Made by a program: the position numbers and the translations under genes. From the NCBI GenBank assembly GCA_024516035.1, contig CM044966.1, forward strand, positions 1,914,808 to 1,978,807: a stretch of 64,000 nt of DNA, read 5' to 3'. Shown here in pieces: positions 20,765 to 31,430 of this stretch (position 1 is the first letter of the stretch; each line of letters opens with the position of its first letter). The notes beneath the pieces are model-generated. The model did no database searches. It saw only the letters and a list, made by a program, of their open reading frames with translations, and was not told where the DNA came from. The stretch is from Bactericera cockerelli (lineage: Eukaryota; Arthropoda; Insecta; Hemiptera; Triozidae).

Positions 20765-20990
20765 AATAAAAATCTGGTGTAACATCACACGACTTTCTTT
20801 ATCCCCCCCAAAAATTCCGCCACTGGTGACTCAACGGTAACAGATAGCTTAAAATCAGTTCCAAATTCGTAATCAGCACCTCAAAATTATTGGATTTCAT
20901 AAATGTCAGAGCCCCCCCATCTAGGATGAAAAATAAAATAGTCCAAAAAGTTCAAGATATAAAAAAATGATCAGAATAGACGGCAATAGG
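20765..20990. repeat. Dispersed repeat, copy 1 (inverted relative to 48130-48385)
   Basis: aatctggtgtaacatcacac, actggtgactcaacggtaac, ggtaacagatagct and caaattcgtaatcagcacct recur in reverse complement at 48130-48385. Non-coding; superfamily not recognised. Confidence 0.6.
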
Positions 20991-20991
20991 T

Positions 20992-21674
20992 GAGTTCGGT
21001 GCGAAGATTACCCGCACCTTTTTCGCATGTATGAATTCGGTGCCGCCTAAAAAAGGTGATGTACGAGTTCGGTGCGGTCTTAATGACTTATAAATTGATT
21101 TTGTTTATAATGTACTAGTTGCTTCTTAACATTCATCCTGCTGTTATTAAGTTAGTAGATTATTTTGTAGATAGTTACATTCAGCAAGACTGTCCATTTC
21201 CTCCTTGAAGGCCATGCCTTGGGTTTATAGTAGGGTTAGATAAAATACAATGAAGGCCATGCCTTGAGTTTATAGTAGGTTAAGGTAAAATACAATGAAG
21301 GCCATGCCTTGGGTTTATAGTAGGGTTAAGTAAAATACAATGACGGCCATGCCTTGGGTTTATAGTAGGGTTAGGTAAAATACAATGAAGGCCATGCCTT
21401 GGGTTTATAGTAGGGTTAGATAAAATACAATGAAGGCCATGCCTTGGGTTTATAGTAGGGTTAGGTAAAATACAATGACGGCCATGCCTCGGTTTATTAA
21501 TTGAAGGCCATGCCTATAAGGAAAAAAATACTATAATTACCTGATCATCAGGGCAAGTACCAGGGCACCGAATTCATACATGACCTTTTTTAGGCGGCAC
21601 CGAATTCATACATGACCTTTTTTAGGCGGCACCGAACTCATACATTTTTTTATTTTCCGCACCGAACTCATACA
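20992..21674. mobile_element. Fold-back element with 45-bp minisatellite core
   Basis: The left end gtgagttcggtgcgaag and the right end inverse (gtatgagttcggtgcgg) match. Repeated inverted blocks (attcggtgccgcctaaaaaa) sit on both sides of the tandem array at 21195-21520. This is the layout of foldback (FB) elements, whose long inverted arms contain internal tandem repeats. No transposase ORF. Confidence 0.7.
21195..21520. repeat. 45-bp tandem array
   Basis: About seven copies of a unit containing gaaggccatgccttgggttt, atagtagggttagg and taaaatacaat; copies differ at one or two bases. It lies inside the fold-back element. Confidence 0.9.
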
Positions 21675-21694
21675 TAGCCGAATAGACCCCTGTC

Positions 21695-21907
21695 TGTCCC
21701 GGTAGCTCAGTGGTAAAGGCGGCACTCTGTGAATCCAAAGACTCCAGAGGTCGTGGGTTCGAAACTCAGCTGGGACATGACATGTTATCCTCCCAATTGG
21801 GATTTTTACCACATAGTAATATGTCTTGGGCTTACTGCTGGAATAATGGGACCATAATGGTCCTAATCGGAAATCATAAATAAGGCGATATTATTATTAT
21901 TATTATT
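21695..21907 (+). mobile_element. SINE family A, full length
   Basis: Best-preserved type copy: head tgtcccggtagctcagtggt, B box gggttcgaaactc, acceptor-like gctgggaca, body gacatgttatcctccca and cttactgctggaataatggg, end ataaataaggcgat with an (ATT)n tail. Confidence 0.85.
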
Positions 21908-21944
21908 TTATTCTAAGAAAGTGTTATTCTCTAATTGGCTTTGT

Positions 21945-22215
21945 ATATTTAACCAATTCAGAGGAACGGCCCTTGCGGCCAGTGCGGCCGATTTCAACCA
22001 AAAGTTTCGTGGTTCGTGTGGCATATAAGACCAACTTTCATACCATACAGACAGACAGACGGATGGATGTACAGACAGACGCACGGACCAATGACTGAAA
22101 ACAACTTTTTTCGTATCCTGAGGCTATGAATCGTCCAGAAATGTGAAAAACTGGGGAGGTAAATTTCGACGAATACAATACTTCCCTTATTATAATATAA
22201 GGAAAGTAAAAAAAT
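21945..22215. repeat. Dispersed repeat related to 16320-16400 and 48030-48115
   Basis: accaattcagaggaacggcc, cagtgcggccgatttcaacc and the cagacagacagac stretch are shared with 16325-16400. It ends in a small palindrome (cttccctt, ataatataaggaaag). Probably a non-autonomous DNA element. Confidence 0.5.
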
Positions 22216-22224
22216 AACTCCATT

Positions 22225-23335
22225 GAAGCAACATTAAGGTATGCGGCATCATTAAAGTAAAATAAAGATCATTATTATTATTATCATCTGTCGCCTGGAG
22301 AACAACTTTTCATGTAGAGTCAAAGACATTTGACTGAAGCTTGCTACTTTTTTGAACCCACATTATTTTCCATTAATTTTCTCCCTGGTGACATAGGGCA
22401 GAATAAATATTTTTTTTAATGTATAGAATTTACGGATAGGTATAGCATCCATCTAAACAAGATCGCGGGTACATAATATAAATAAAAAAAAAATCTTAAA
22501 AATTAAATCTTAAATAGTAAAATAATTACCTATGGTCTGAATGACGCATATTAATAGACGCATTTTGGTATACCTCTGTGGATTCAATTCTAGATTTTGC
22601 GCATTGTTTTAAATAGGAAAACCAACTATCAAGTCCAAACTTATTAAGTTTCATTAGAACGAAAAAAAAAACTCAAACTGACCTTGCTGTTCTGCAGAGG
22701 GTTACAGTGTCCGTTAATTAATCGCTAACGAACGCTGAGCTTCAAATATTGACTCAAATTTTCTGTTTTGTTCATGTTTCAAAACTTCGAACTAATGATT
22801 AAAGCCTCCAACTTTGAAATTACTGTCTGGCACATTGCTGATATTCGCAAAGGCGGTCATAGTCTAAAATTCTTGAGTGGGTGGGCTTGAAAAGTTAATT
22901 TTCAACTATCTACGTATGGAATGTAGTTTTGGGTTGTTATAAATATGCATAACTATAAATAATACAACCCACTGTATTATTGTATAAAACTTGATATTTT
23001 TTCAATCAAATATATGAGACTTTTTTTCAACTGTTGACTTCAGGAAAGCGTTTGTTTCATCATTCCAGGATTTCCATGGTACAGTCCCAATATCCATTGC
23101 GAATATACACTGTGATGATTAAACACAAATGTCTGGTATTTTGGGTCCACTCTTGATGTGCCCGACCTAAAGCCATACCGGTATCTGGATAATCTTGCCT
23201 CTCCTAGCATCGCTTGCAAACTCTTTTATTAAGATGAGTATATCTAGGACTAAAACAAGCAAAACTAGCCCCAAAAAGAGCATTGGTTACTGGGTTCGAA
23301 TGGTTGCGTAGGTTGAGGGTTCGAATCCCGACCAA
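22225..23335. other. AT-rich intergenic DNA without recognised genes
   Basis: No ORF with family features, tRNA-like head or splice-supported exon was recognised. A tRNA-B-box-like ggttcgaatcccg occurs near 23318, next to a TTA tract, possibly a SINE remnant. Confidence 0.35.
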
Positions 23336-23336
23336 A

Positions 23337-23503
23337 GTTATTATTATTATTATTATACTACGCTTTATTAAGTAAGGACAAAGTACAATATTGACTGAAG
23401 AATACAATGAAATTATAAAGAAAATGAAATATAAAAAAAAGAGAATGTCTCTTCTAAAGGGCGGGGTTATTGCCTGTGGCAATCTCTTCCACCCAACCCT
23501 TTT
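23337..23503 (-). mobile_element. LINE 3' tail, family T1
   Basis: On the minus strand: gggttgggtggaagagattg, hairpin ttgccacaggcaa, then ccccgcccttta, and after about 100 AT-rich bases a (TAA)n end. This is a 5'-truncated LINE insertion of the recurring tail family. Confidence 0.7.
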
Positions 23504-23819
23504 GAATTCTCACCGATTTTTTTCCAGAAACGGAAAAAAATGGCATGGGTGTAAAGGTAAAGTGCCCTGAAGAAATAAGAGCTGTTCCAGGGCTGACTTA
23601 CCTTTTCAAGTTCTAAAAAAGCACCAAAAAAGACAAATGAATCATTGGCCATGAAAGCGATCTTTGATCATGATAAATTATTGAACTGCACCAACATAAG
23701 GTTTGCGAGGAGAATGTTTCTGCACATGGCTCAAAGTGCATGCCTGACTTACTTTAGAGTGTCCAACCCTCCATTTGGCTCTGAGAGTTTTTCCAGAAAC
23801 CGCGGTAACCAAATAGTAT

Positions 23820-23921
23820 TAAGTTTGTAACTACATAATAGCAATACTCTGAGGTGGTAGAAAATGCTTTGAGCATTAACCTCGCCTGGTGGTTACCTTC
23901 CACTAAAGAATGCTATTATAA
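23820..23921 (+). mobile_element. SINE family B, 3' half
   Basis: ggtggtagaaaatgctttga, cattaacctcgcctggtgg and ccttccactaaagaatg. The head is missing. Confidence 0.65.
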
Positions 23922-23932
23922 TTAACATTCAA

Positions 23933-24085
23933 ACCGACCTCAGTAGCTTGAGCGATAAGGCGGCGGACTTGTAACTTGGAGGTCGCTAGTCGGTGGTTCC
24001 CGTTCCAGCGTAGATTTAGTAAAGCGAGTTTGAGTAGTTGTGATAACACGACTGTGATCAACACGAATATATGATAATTTTTCGT
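23933..24085 (+). mobile_element. SINE family C
   Basis: accgacctcagtagcttgag through agtagttgtgataacacgac. A 9-bp insertion disturbs the B box region (ggtcgctagtcggtggttc). Confidence 0.75.
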
Positions 24086-24268
24086 GTATGAATATTCAAG
24101 ATGCTCGGAATTTGAATTTCATCTTCGTCCCCTGATAATCTCATTAACCTTGGAAACTTTTCCTGTTTGTTATTAAAAAATAATACTTTCTATACCTTAT
24201 AGGGTATAGAAAGTAATATTAGGAGGTGCATGAAGATACCTAATATTAGGTTGTAGGTAATGAACATT

Positions 24269-24441
24269 ATAATAATAACAACACTCTTTAGTGGAAGGTA
24301 ACCACCAGGCGAGGTTCATGCTCAAAGCATTTTCTACCACCTAATTCTCAGGGTCTTATTATTATGATTGTGGCAACAAACTCAAATGAATAAGGAAAAA
24401 TTCATGCACTAGGTGGGATTTGAATCAAGGTATCCCTACAC
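24269..24441 (-). mobile_element. SINE family B, head truncated
   Basis: It starts with TTA-repeat sequence (aataataacaacactcttta) and body; the copy ends in the head region around gatttgaatcaaggtatccc, where a SINE E copy adjoins. Confidence 0.7.
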
Positions 24442-24445
24442 TGTC

Positions 24446-24693
24446 CAGCCTCCGTGGCGTAATGGTTGAGACTACTGCCCGTAGTCCAGAGTTCCCGAGT
24501 TCAACTCGCGGTTGGAGCAGACTTTTCGAAGAAAATTCTGTTTCATCCAAACACGTGAGGCTGGCATTTCCGGCCCAACCCAGGCTGGGTGAGGTTAATG
24601 TGGGTAGCTGGTACGATTCCCAGCGAATGGAGGGTAAAACCCCCGTCCTGACTATCTATCTCAGTCAGGACGTTAAAACCAAATAGAATCAAC
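24446..24693 (+). mobile_element. SINE family E
   Basis: Head agcctccgtggcgtaatggt, ctgcccgtagtcc, B box gttcaactcgcgg; shared central domain aacccaggctgggtgaggtt and gcgaatggagggtaaaaccc; end aggacgttaaaaccaaatag. Confidence 0.8.
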
Positions 24694-25030
24694 TGGTCAC
24701 AATAGATCTTAATATAGGTCGGTGTGATAGTTGGTGCTTCTCTTGTGGAATTCCAACCTGTCTATAATAATAATAACAATAATAATAATAATGGAGTGTC
24801 CTCTAGAATGGATTCTGAATTTTGTATACATATAAAAAAAACTTGACTATATTGTATATTAAATTTGTTTTTTTTTACAGAATTAATTAGGGAGCTATTG
24901 TTTGATATTCACAATAGATCTAATTAGGAATCAACTGGTCACAATAGATCTAATTAGGTCGCAGTGTTAATTGTAAGGGTTTCACTGAAAACCCTGCAAC
25001 CAGGTCAGATAATAATAATAATCCCTACAC

Positions 25031-25242
25031 TGTCCCTGTTGCGGTAGCTCAGTGGTAAAGGCGGCACTCTGTGAATCCAGAGATGCGAGAGGTCGCGGGT
25101 TCGAAACCCAGCCGGGACATGACAAGTTATCCTCCAATTTGGGATTTTTACCACATAATCATCAAATGTCTTGGGCTTACTGCTGGAGTAATGGCACTTA
25201 AGTATAATCGGGTAGTATAAATAAGGCAATATTATTATTATT
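25031..25242 (+). mobile_element. SINE family A, full length
   Basis: tgcggtagctcagtggtaaa, gggttcgaaacccagccgg, ending ataaggcaatattattatta. Confidence 0.82.
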
Positions 25243-25885
25243 AACATCATAATATTTTTCTTTTTTTTTCCTCTCCTCGTTCGCAACGGACTTGGCATTC
25301 TTAATAGATATATGTTTCTATCCACAAATGCAAAGTACAATTGTACAATATACATTTCAAATGAAGATGTGCGTAAGAGCAGATTTACCCGTTGGACGTA
25401 TTCACCCGGTGTTAGACTATTCCTGATTTCCCGATCATAATTTTCAAAATGTATCCATGCTCCTTATTGTGAGAATGAGGTGCTGCTAACTTCACGCACG
25501 TGGCAATCTCATGACTTCCGGGTTTAAAAAATATTAGGTGGGTCTTAACACTTTCTTTTCCTTTTTTTTTCTTGTTCTAGCCGGACTTAGCATTCTCTAT
25601 TCATGTATTTTCCTATCCACAAATGGAAAGTACAATATATACAATTGCAAAGTACAATATATACAAATGCCAAGTACAATATAAGAATTAAAATGAAGAT
25701 GTGCGGGAGAGCACATTTAGAGTAGGCACAACTTTTTTTCTTTCAAACAAAATTCTCTTTCTTAAATTTAATTTTAAATATTATACAAAAATTATAGGCA
25801 GTTTATGAGGTACTATTACCCTGTTAAATTTGTTATTATTATTATATTGTGCTTTATTATGTAAGACAAAATTATATGTCAAATA

Positions 25886-26837
25886 TTACTTCCGAGAAAT
25901 TTCTAATATTAGAAATCAGAAGTATTGTGTTCGTTTTTGTAAAAAACATATTTTTTTGCTCCGATTTCAATTTTTACCATATTTCTGGAAGTTTCATAAC
26001 CTCCTGAGCAACTTTGGTTTTGTGTCCATGTGTCGGTCCGTCGGTCTGTTAAAAATATTCCTTGTAACGCGGAAATCTCAGAAACTACTGAACGAATTTT
26101 GATGAAATTTTGCACACATATACGAGACGTTCTGTAGATGGTCTTATTTTAAATTCATTTAATTCGTACTAGCGGTTCTTGGTGAAAGAGATCATGCGCC
26201 TGACCACTAACGTTTTACTTAAACGCTTTTATCTCGTGAACGGTACACCCGATTTTGATGATATTTTGTATGTATGATTGTACATATATGCATATTATTA
26301 TTTTGCATAGGCTATTTATACTTATTTTTTAATTCATTATAATTAAACTCTGATATTTAAGAAAATCCGAAATTTTGGACAAAAAGTCTAAAAAACAATA
26401 CAGAATTTTTTGTAGACTCTCTATATATAAAACAGAAAAAAGGACTACCTACCTACCTACCTACCTATGTTTGTTTGTTTGTTTGTCCGGAGTTTTTTAG
26501 CCAAAACGGTAAGAGATAGCGAAAAATGTCTCAGAATTGACCCCCCTAAAACCATTATCGCTTAGTCCAGAAAAATTATAAAAAGTTCAAAAAGGCATTG
26601 CTGTCCAGCAGTAGGGCCATGCCTTAGTAAATTTGAAATTTAGTTCCGTTGCAAAGCACGGGCAAACGGCTAGTCTAGAATAAAGGAAAAATAGTATTCT
26701 ACCATAAAAAATAAATTTGAAGAAAATCGGTTAAGCCGTTTTGGAGATACAAGTGATTTAGTATAAAATCTCAAAATTGGCACGTGTATACAATGTGAAA
26801 CAATCACGAGGAAGTATTGTGTCCATAATTGGCAATG
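25886..26837 (-). mobile_element. Family J non-autonomous element, interrupted
   Basis: One end is a small palindrome (acttccgagaaatttctaat, tattagaaatcagaagt), the other aattggcacgtgtataca and agtattgtgtccataattgg. A homologous copy in the other orientation lies at 60356-60990. About 255 bp at 26418-26673 are absent from that copy and look like a separate insertion. Confidence 0.65.
26418..26673. mobile_element. Possible Helitron-like insertion within family J element
   Basis: It begins TCTCTATATATAAAAC and ends CACGGGCAAACGGCTAG followed by T. A CTAG end next to T is the usual Helitron 3' end. The base before the 5' TC is C rather than the expected A, so the assignment is tentative. Confidence 0.45.
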
Positions 26838-26850
26838 TTTTTTTTTAAAG

Positions 26851-26983
26851 ATACAGTAAAATCATATACAGTAAAAATGAATAGATTAAACAAAAAAACA
26901 AGAACAAAAAACAGAATAAAGCTAATGTCCTACCTAAAGGACAGGGTTGTTGCCTGAAGCAATCTCTTCCACCCAACTCTTTG
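26851..26983 (-). mobile_element. LINE 3' tail, family T1
   Basis: aagagttgggtggaagagat, hairpin ttgcttcaggcaa, then ccctgtcctttagg, followed by AT-rich sequence. Confidence 0.65.
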
Positions 26984-27281
26984 TTTTGTTGTGTATTTAT
27001 AATTTCATATTTCTCAGTGTGTCTGCTTGCACTAAAGGGTGCAAATGCGGTACTGCCATCTTCACGCACCTGATATTACCCATTGAACACATTCGCCCCT
27101 TGTTTGACTATTCCTATTTCCCGATCATAATTTTCCGAGTGTCTGCCTGTACTCAATCGTGCGAATGCAGTAATCTCATGACCTTGGAAACTGATTACTA
27201 TAGTAAATAGCAAGTACTTAATATTTCTCATTAATGTATGATCCCATCTATTTATTAAGTACATATTACATACTTTTGAAT

Positions 27282-27625
27282 GCCAGCCTCGGTGGCGTAA
27301 CGGTTGTGACTACTGCCCGTAGTCCAGAGATCCTTGCATTTTTTTGTGTGAAAAGCAGACTTTTCACACAAAAAAATCTCTTCCCTCCGTATACGTGAGG
27401 CTAATATTGTCGGCCCTACCCAGGCTGGGTGAGGTTAATGAGGGTACGAGTCCCAGCGGATGGAGGGTAAAACCCCCATCCTAATCGGGACGTTAAATCA
27501 AATACAATCGTTGGTGTTAGGAACGGCATCCAGCCATGAAATTGTGCCACAAACAACTAACCTCAACCATGAGGTTGAACAATGCCGAACCTAAATAAGT
27601 TTGGAAAAAGGCAAAGTGAAAGAAG
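27282..27625 (+). mobile_element. SINE family E, long copy
   Basis: gccagcctcggtggcgtaac to ggttgaacaatgccgaacc and aaaggcaaagtgaaagaaga. A small inverted duplication (ttttttgtgtgaaaagcaga against cttttcacacaaaaaaatct) interrupts the head near 27337-27377. Confidence 0.78.
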
Positions 27626-27737
27626 AAGACTTAATATATTTTGATATTAATGTATGTTTCTATCAACTTATTATGTGCATAGTACATACTTTTTTAACTT
27701 ACTTTATAATGACTTATTAAAAAATAAAAATAAATTT

Positions 27738-28009
27738 ACTATGTTTCTTTGTGTTATTATATCCCAATTTTAGTGGGTAGCGCAGAATTATAGGACTTTA
27801 CCGTATTTTTAATATCCCAATATCTTATGTATGCCTATTATTTCGCCACTGGTCGGTGCTAACATTAAAGCAGCTACTCATTTTTCTTCACGAGATATGA
27901 GTAGACCCACATCCAAGTAAAGAACAGAAAAAATCCTGCCCCGCTGGAGATCGAACCCAGGTCACCATGTGTGCAATGCTTAGCGCGCTAACTCACTCTG
28001 CCACGGTGA
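27738..28009 (-). mobile_element. SINE family I (tRNA-like)
   Basis: Minus-strand head tcaccgtggcagagtgagtt and B box gggttcgatctcc; body gcaggattttttctgttctt and ccgaccagtggcgaaata; end gtgttattatatccc complement. Family I is best defined by the copy at 58898-59180. Confidence 0.75.
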
Positions 28010-28026
28010 ATACAATATTTTTTTAA

Positions 28027-28207
28027 AGGTATATGTGCCCCGGAAACGTTTTTGCAAAACTTCAGGGGACTTTACCTTTACATCCATGCCATTCCGGAAA
28101 CGGTAAAACTCGGTCAGAATTTCATGCTACGGCCGGGATTCGAACCCGCAACCTCCGGGTCAGCAACCTTTGCCAATGCTCTTAACCACTGAGCCACGGA
28201 GGTCGGC
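28027..28207 (-). mobile_element. SINE family H
   Basis: Head gccgacctccgtggctcagt at 28207; B box gggttcgaatcccgg; body ggaatggcatggatgtaaag and ctgaagttttgcaaaaacg. Confidence 0.75.
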
Positions 28208-28502
28208 TATGACTTATCAACATATTTATTCGTAATATAATGACACCTTTTATATAGGTACACATACTCGTATTTAGAATACTTATCAATATATTTATTG
28301 GTAATATAATTACACCTATTATTCAGAATACTTAACAATATAATTGTTGGTGATATAATTACACCTATTATTCAGAGCCGAATTAAGACCTTGAGCCAAT
28401 TGTTATGTAAAGCGAAATCTTAGAGGACCCAATTAAGGAAGTGGTGTCAATTGCCTTAGCCCTTTGTGTGTTGAGTGGTAATGTTTTGTTTCGATACTGA
28501 GG

Positions 28503-28570
28503 TACCGACCCCAGTAGCTTGATCGTTAGAGCGGCGGACTTGTAACATGGAGGACGGTGGTTCAAGTCAA
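28503..28570 (+). mobile_element. SINE family C head fragment
   Basis: accccagtagcttgatcgtt to acggtggttcaagtcaa. Confidence 0.6.
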
Positions 28571-29486
28571 AGCATTGTTCAAAAATTTAACCATTGATTT
28601 ACATTTAATCAAATTGATAAATTTTTAACCATTGATTATTTTTAACTGTTGATCAATTTTTAAGCATTGATTATTTTTTAATAATTGATTAATATCATTG
28701 GTTAAAATTCATGAAACCCTCCCTAAAATAGTGAGAGAAAAATGTAAAAATAATTAATTAGAACTTACCCTTGAACTATATCAGATTTCCGTTCAAATAA
28801 GGTTCAAAAAACCGGCAAGTCAATAAACAAAATTTCCAAAAAAAAAAATTATTTTTAATCTACAACAAAAAATAAAAATCACAAATTTACTAACTATTCA
28901 ACAATAATATCGAGAAAAAAATACAAATTTATTTATAATATACAAAAATAAATAACCCAATTAAAAATTAAAACAATTGTTTTTTTTTTAATTTAGCACT
29001 AGACCGATCGATTTATACACTAAGTAAGATTTTCAATACTAATAGACAGTGTTGAAATTTTAGGAAGATATTTTTTTACTGTTGAACTGTTAAAATTTGA
29101 GAATCACCTCAGACATTGATATGAGAAGGAGATCTACTGCATTTTTTTGTAGATTAAAGAATAGTAGATTATAATATGAGAACAGAGTAAAAAGTAGTAG
29201 GTACATACATACCTATACTATGTACAATATAGTTTATATATATTATTATGTATTCATTTATTTTATGTACAGTATAATTTTATTGTACAATAATATTACC
29301 TATTCATTTATATGGTTTTGGTTTTTTAGACAGAACTGGGCTCTCATTCATTGAAGACTAAATTATAATTATAATGAGAATGTTCTTAAAATTTTGTGAA
29401 ATAAAATTAATTTGAGACTTTGAGTTAATGAAAAATCAACAAAAAAAAATCATATATATGTATGTATGTATGTACGAATTTCTTTG
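28571..29486. other. AT-rich region with ATTGATT-type short repeats, no gene
   Basis: Around 28590-28710 aaccattgattatttttaa variants are repeated about six times. The rest is A/T-rich with homopolymers and no supported coding feature. Confidence 0.45.
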
Positions 29487-29766
29487 TGGTGAAGCACAAG
29501 GCCTCTTCACAATTTTTGTGGGTAGCGCAGCATTACTAAGAGCCTCCCTTACATTTCGAATTATTCTATTACATTAATTTCTTTTTACTCTGGTAATGCC
29601 GCCACTGGTCGTTACTCATACAAGTAACTACTCATTTTTCCTCACGAGGTATGAGTGGACCCCGAACATCCAAGTACAGAGCAGAAAAATTCCTGCTCCG
29701 CTGGGGATCGAACCCAGGTCACCTTGCGTGCAATGCCCAGCGCGCTAACTCACTCTGCCACGGTGA
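29487..29766 (-). mobile_element. SINE family I
   Basis: Head at 29766 (tcaccgtggcagagtgagtt), ending near 29487 in gtgaagaggccttgtgct. Confidence 0.75.
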
Positions 29767-29771
29767 CTATA

Positions 29772-30637
29772 CAGGGTGGGGCAAAAGTCTGGAAACCCCT
29801 GAATAACTTTCGAATGGCTTCTTCGGTAAATTTGAAATTTTGTAAGGTAAACCGGGCTAATAAGACCTTAATTTAGAGTCGGGTCGATTTTTATTACCGG
29901 CCTCCATGTCGGGGCCAGGGGGGCCAACTTCATTTTTTTAAATACGAACCCCCACCTTGCGATACATTTTTGGAAAGGTCTTCAAATAAGTAATACATTG
30001 GTGCAAATTTTATTTTTTTAATATTAAACTGTTTGCAAATGGCGTCCAACTTTGTGTATGCAGTAAAGTCTGGAAACCCCTGAATATCTTTTCAAAGGGC
30101 TTTCTCAGTTAATTTAAAATTGTGCACGGTAAGTCGGGGTAATTAGACCTTTCCAAAAATGTATCGCAAGGTGGGGTTTCGTATTTAAAAAAATGAAGTT
30201 GACCTCCCTGGCCCCGACATGGGGGCCAGTAAAAAAAAATCGGTCCAATTCTAATATAAGGTCTAATTACCAAGGATTACCGTACACAATTTTAAATTTA
30301 CTGAGAAAGTCCTTTCGAAAGATATTCAGGGGTTTCCAGACTTTACAGCATACACAAAGTTGGACGCCATTTGCAAACAGTTTAATATGAAAAAAATAAA
30401 ATTTGCACCAATGTATTTCTTATTTGAAGACCTTTCCAAAAATGTATCGCAAGGTGGGGGTTCGTATTTAAAAAAATGAAGTTGGCCCCCCTTGTCCCGA
30501 CATGGGGGCCGGTAACAAAAATCGAACCGACTCTAAAAGAAGGTCTTATTAGCCCGGTTTACCGTACAAAGTTTTAAGTTTACCGAAGAAGCCATTCGAA
30601 AGTTATTCAGGGGTTTCCAGACTTTTGCCCCACCCTG
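29772..30637. mobile_element. Palindromic fold-back element, CAGGGTGGGG family
   Basis: CAGGGTGGGGCAAAAGTCTG at the left is matched by the inverse ending at 30637, both next to TA. Arms are about 430 bp. Within each arm the block ctggaaacccctgaata occurs twice, so the palindrome has an internal repeat structure. No ORF of note. It inserts directly after the head of the SINE I copy. Confidence 0.88.
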
Positions 30638-30659
30638 TATATTAAAGTACAATATAGTT

Positions 30660-30783
30660 GATCGACCTCAGTAGCTTGATCGATAAGTTCAAGTCCCGGA
30701 TTCAGCGTAGATTGAGTAAAAGGAGTTTGAGTAGTTGTGATATCACGAAAGTGATTAACACAAATATGATAACTTACAATAAT
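30660..30783 (+). mobile_element. SINE family C, internally deleted
   Basis: gacctcagtagcttgatcga then aagttcaagtcccgg: the anticodon-arm region is deleted. The tail gtgattaacacaaatatgat is present. Confidence 0.72.
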
Positions 30784-30798
30784 AGTACCGATTCATTC

Positions 30799-30918
30799 CT
30801 ATTGACCTGAGTAACTTGATCGATAAGGCGGTGGACTTGTGACCTGGCGATCGTTGGTTCAAATCTAGTTTTCAGCCTAGATTATTAGTAAAGCGAGTTT
30901 GAGTATAGTTGTGAAATC
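30799..30918 (+). mobile_element. SINE family C
   Basis: ttgacctgagtaacttgatc, gataaggcggtggacttgtg, gttggttcaaatctag. Diverged. Confidence 0.7.
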
Positions 30919-30932
30919 ATTTTAAAGATAAT

Positions 30933-31430
30933 TCAGCTAGTGTCGATGGCGCATTGAATGCACCAGTTCTCGTAGGATCACCAAAGTGAAACAACGTTAA
31001 GCCAGCGTCGATGGCATGTTGAATACACCGGTTCCCTTCAGAACACCGAAGTTAAGCGACATCCAGCGAGGTTAAGACTTGGATGGGTGACCATTCGAAT
31101 TCTAATTATCGTGACGCTGGCTTTTCCCGGCCCCACTCAGGCTGGGTGAGGTCAATGTGAGTAGCAGGTTTGTGAGTTTCCTGCGAATGGAGGGTAAAAC
31201 CCTCGTCGTGATATGACCATGTCAGTTGAAAGCGACGTTAAACCCCACTTAAAAAAAAACAACGTTCAGCGAAGTGAAGACTTCGTGATGCTGGCATTCC
31301 GGCCCAACCCAGTCTGGGTGAGGTTGATGCAGCTATCAGGTTTTACTGATATTTCCTGCGAATGAAAGTTAAAACACGCGTCATATATGACCATGACGTT
31401 GAAGTTAAAGTTAAATTAAAAAAGGTGATA
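30933..31430 (+). mobile_element. SINE family D, older copy split by a younger D insertion
   Basis: The 5' part (30933-31000: gctagtgtcgatggcgcatt, ccagttctcgtaggatcacc) stops at aaacaacgtt. The younger copy at 31001 follows, and the older copy resumes with aacaacgttcagcgaagtga. The repeated aaacaacgtt is the 10-bp target duplication. The remainder runs to aatgaaagttaaaacacg. Confidence 0.8.
31001..31249 (+). mobile_element. SINE family D (5S-rRNA-derived), young, nested
   Basis: gccagcgtcgatggcatgtt, gaatacaccggttccc, gaagttaagcgacatcc and acttggatgggtgacc follow the whole of 5S rRNA including its internal control region, to gacgctggcttttcccgg. The tail carries actcaggctgggtgaggtc, gtttcctgcgaatggagggt and ends acgttaaaccccactta plus poly-A. 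It is inserted in an older member of its own family. Confidence 0.88.

Noticed and set aside
21695..21780. tRNA-like heads of the SINE families as tRNA genes
   Set aside because: They have A and B boxes but recur with family-specific bodies and lack consistent acceptor or anticodon stems. Only 36270-36341 has complete stems and no body.
23605..23652. Short minus-strand coding-like piece ending in a good donor (AAG|GTAAGT)
   Set aside because: Only about 16 codons after an ATG, with stops upstream and no partner exon found. A chance donor is as likely.
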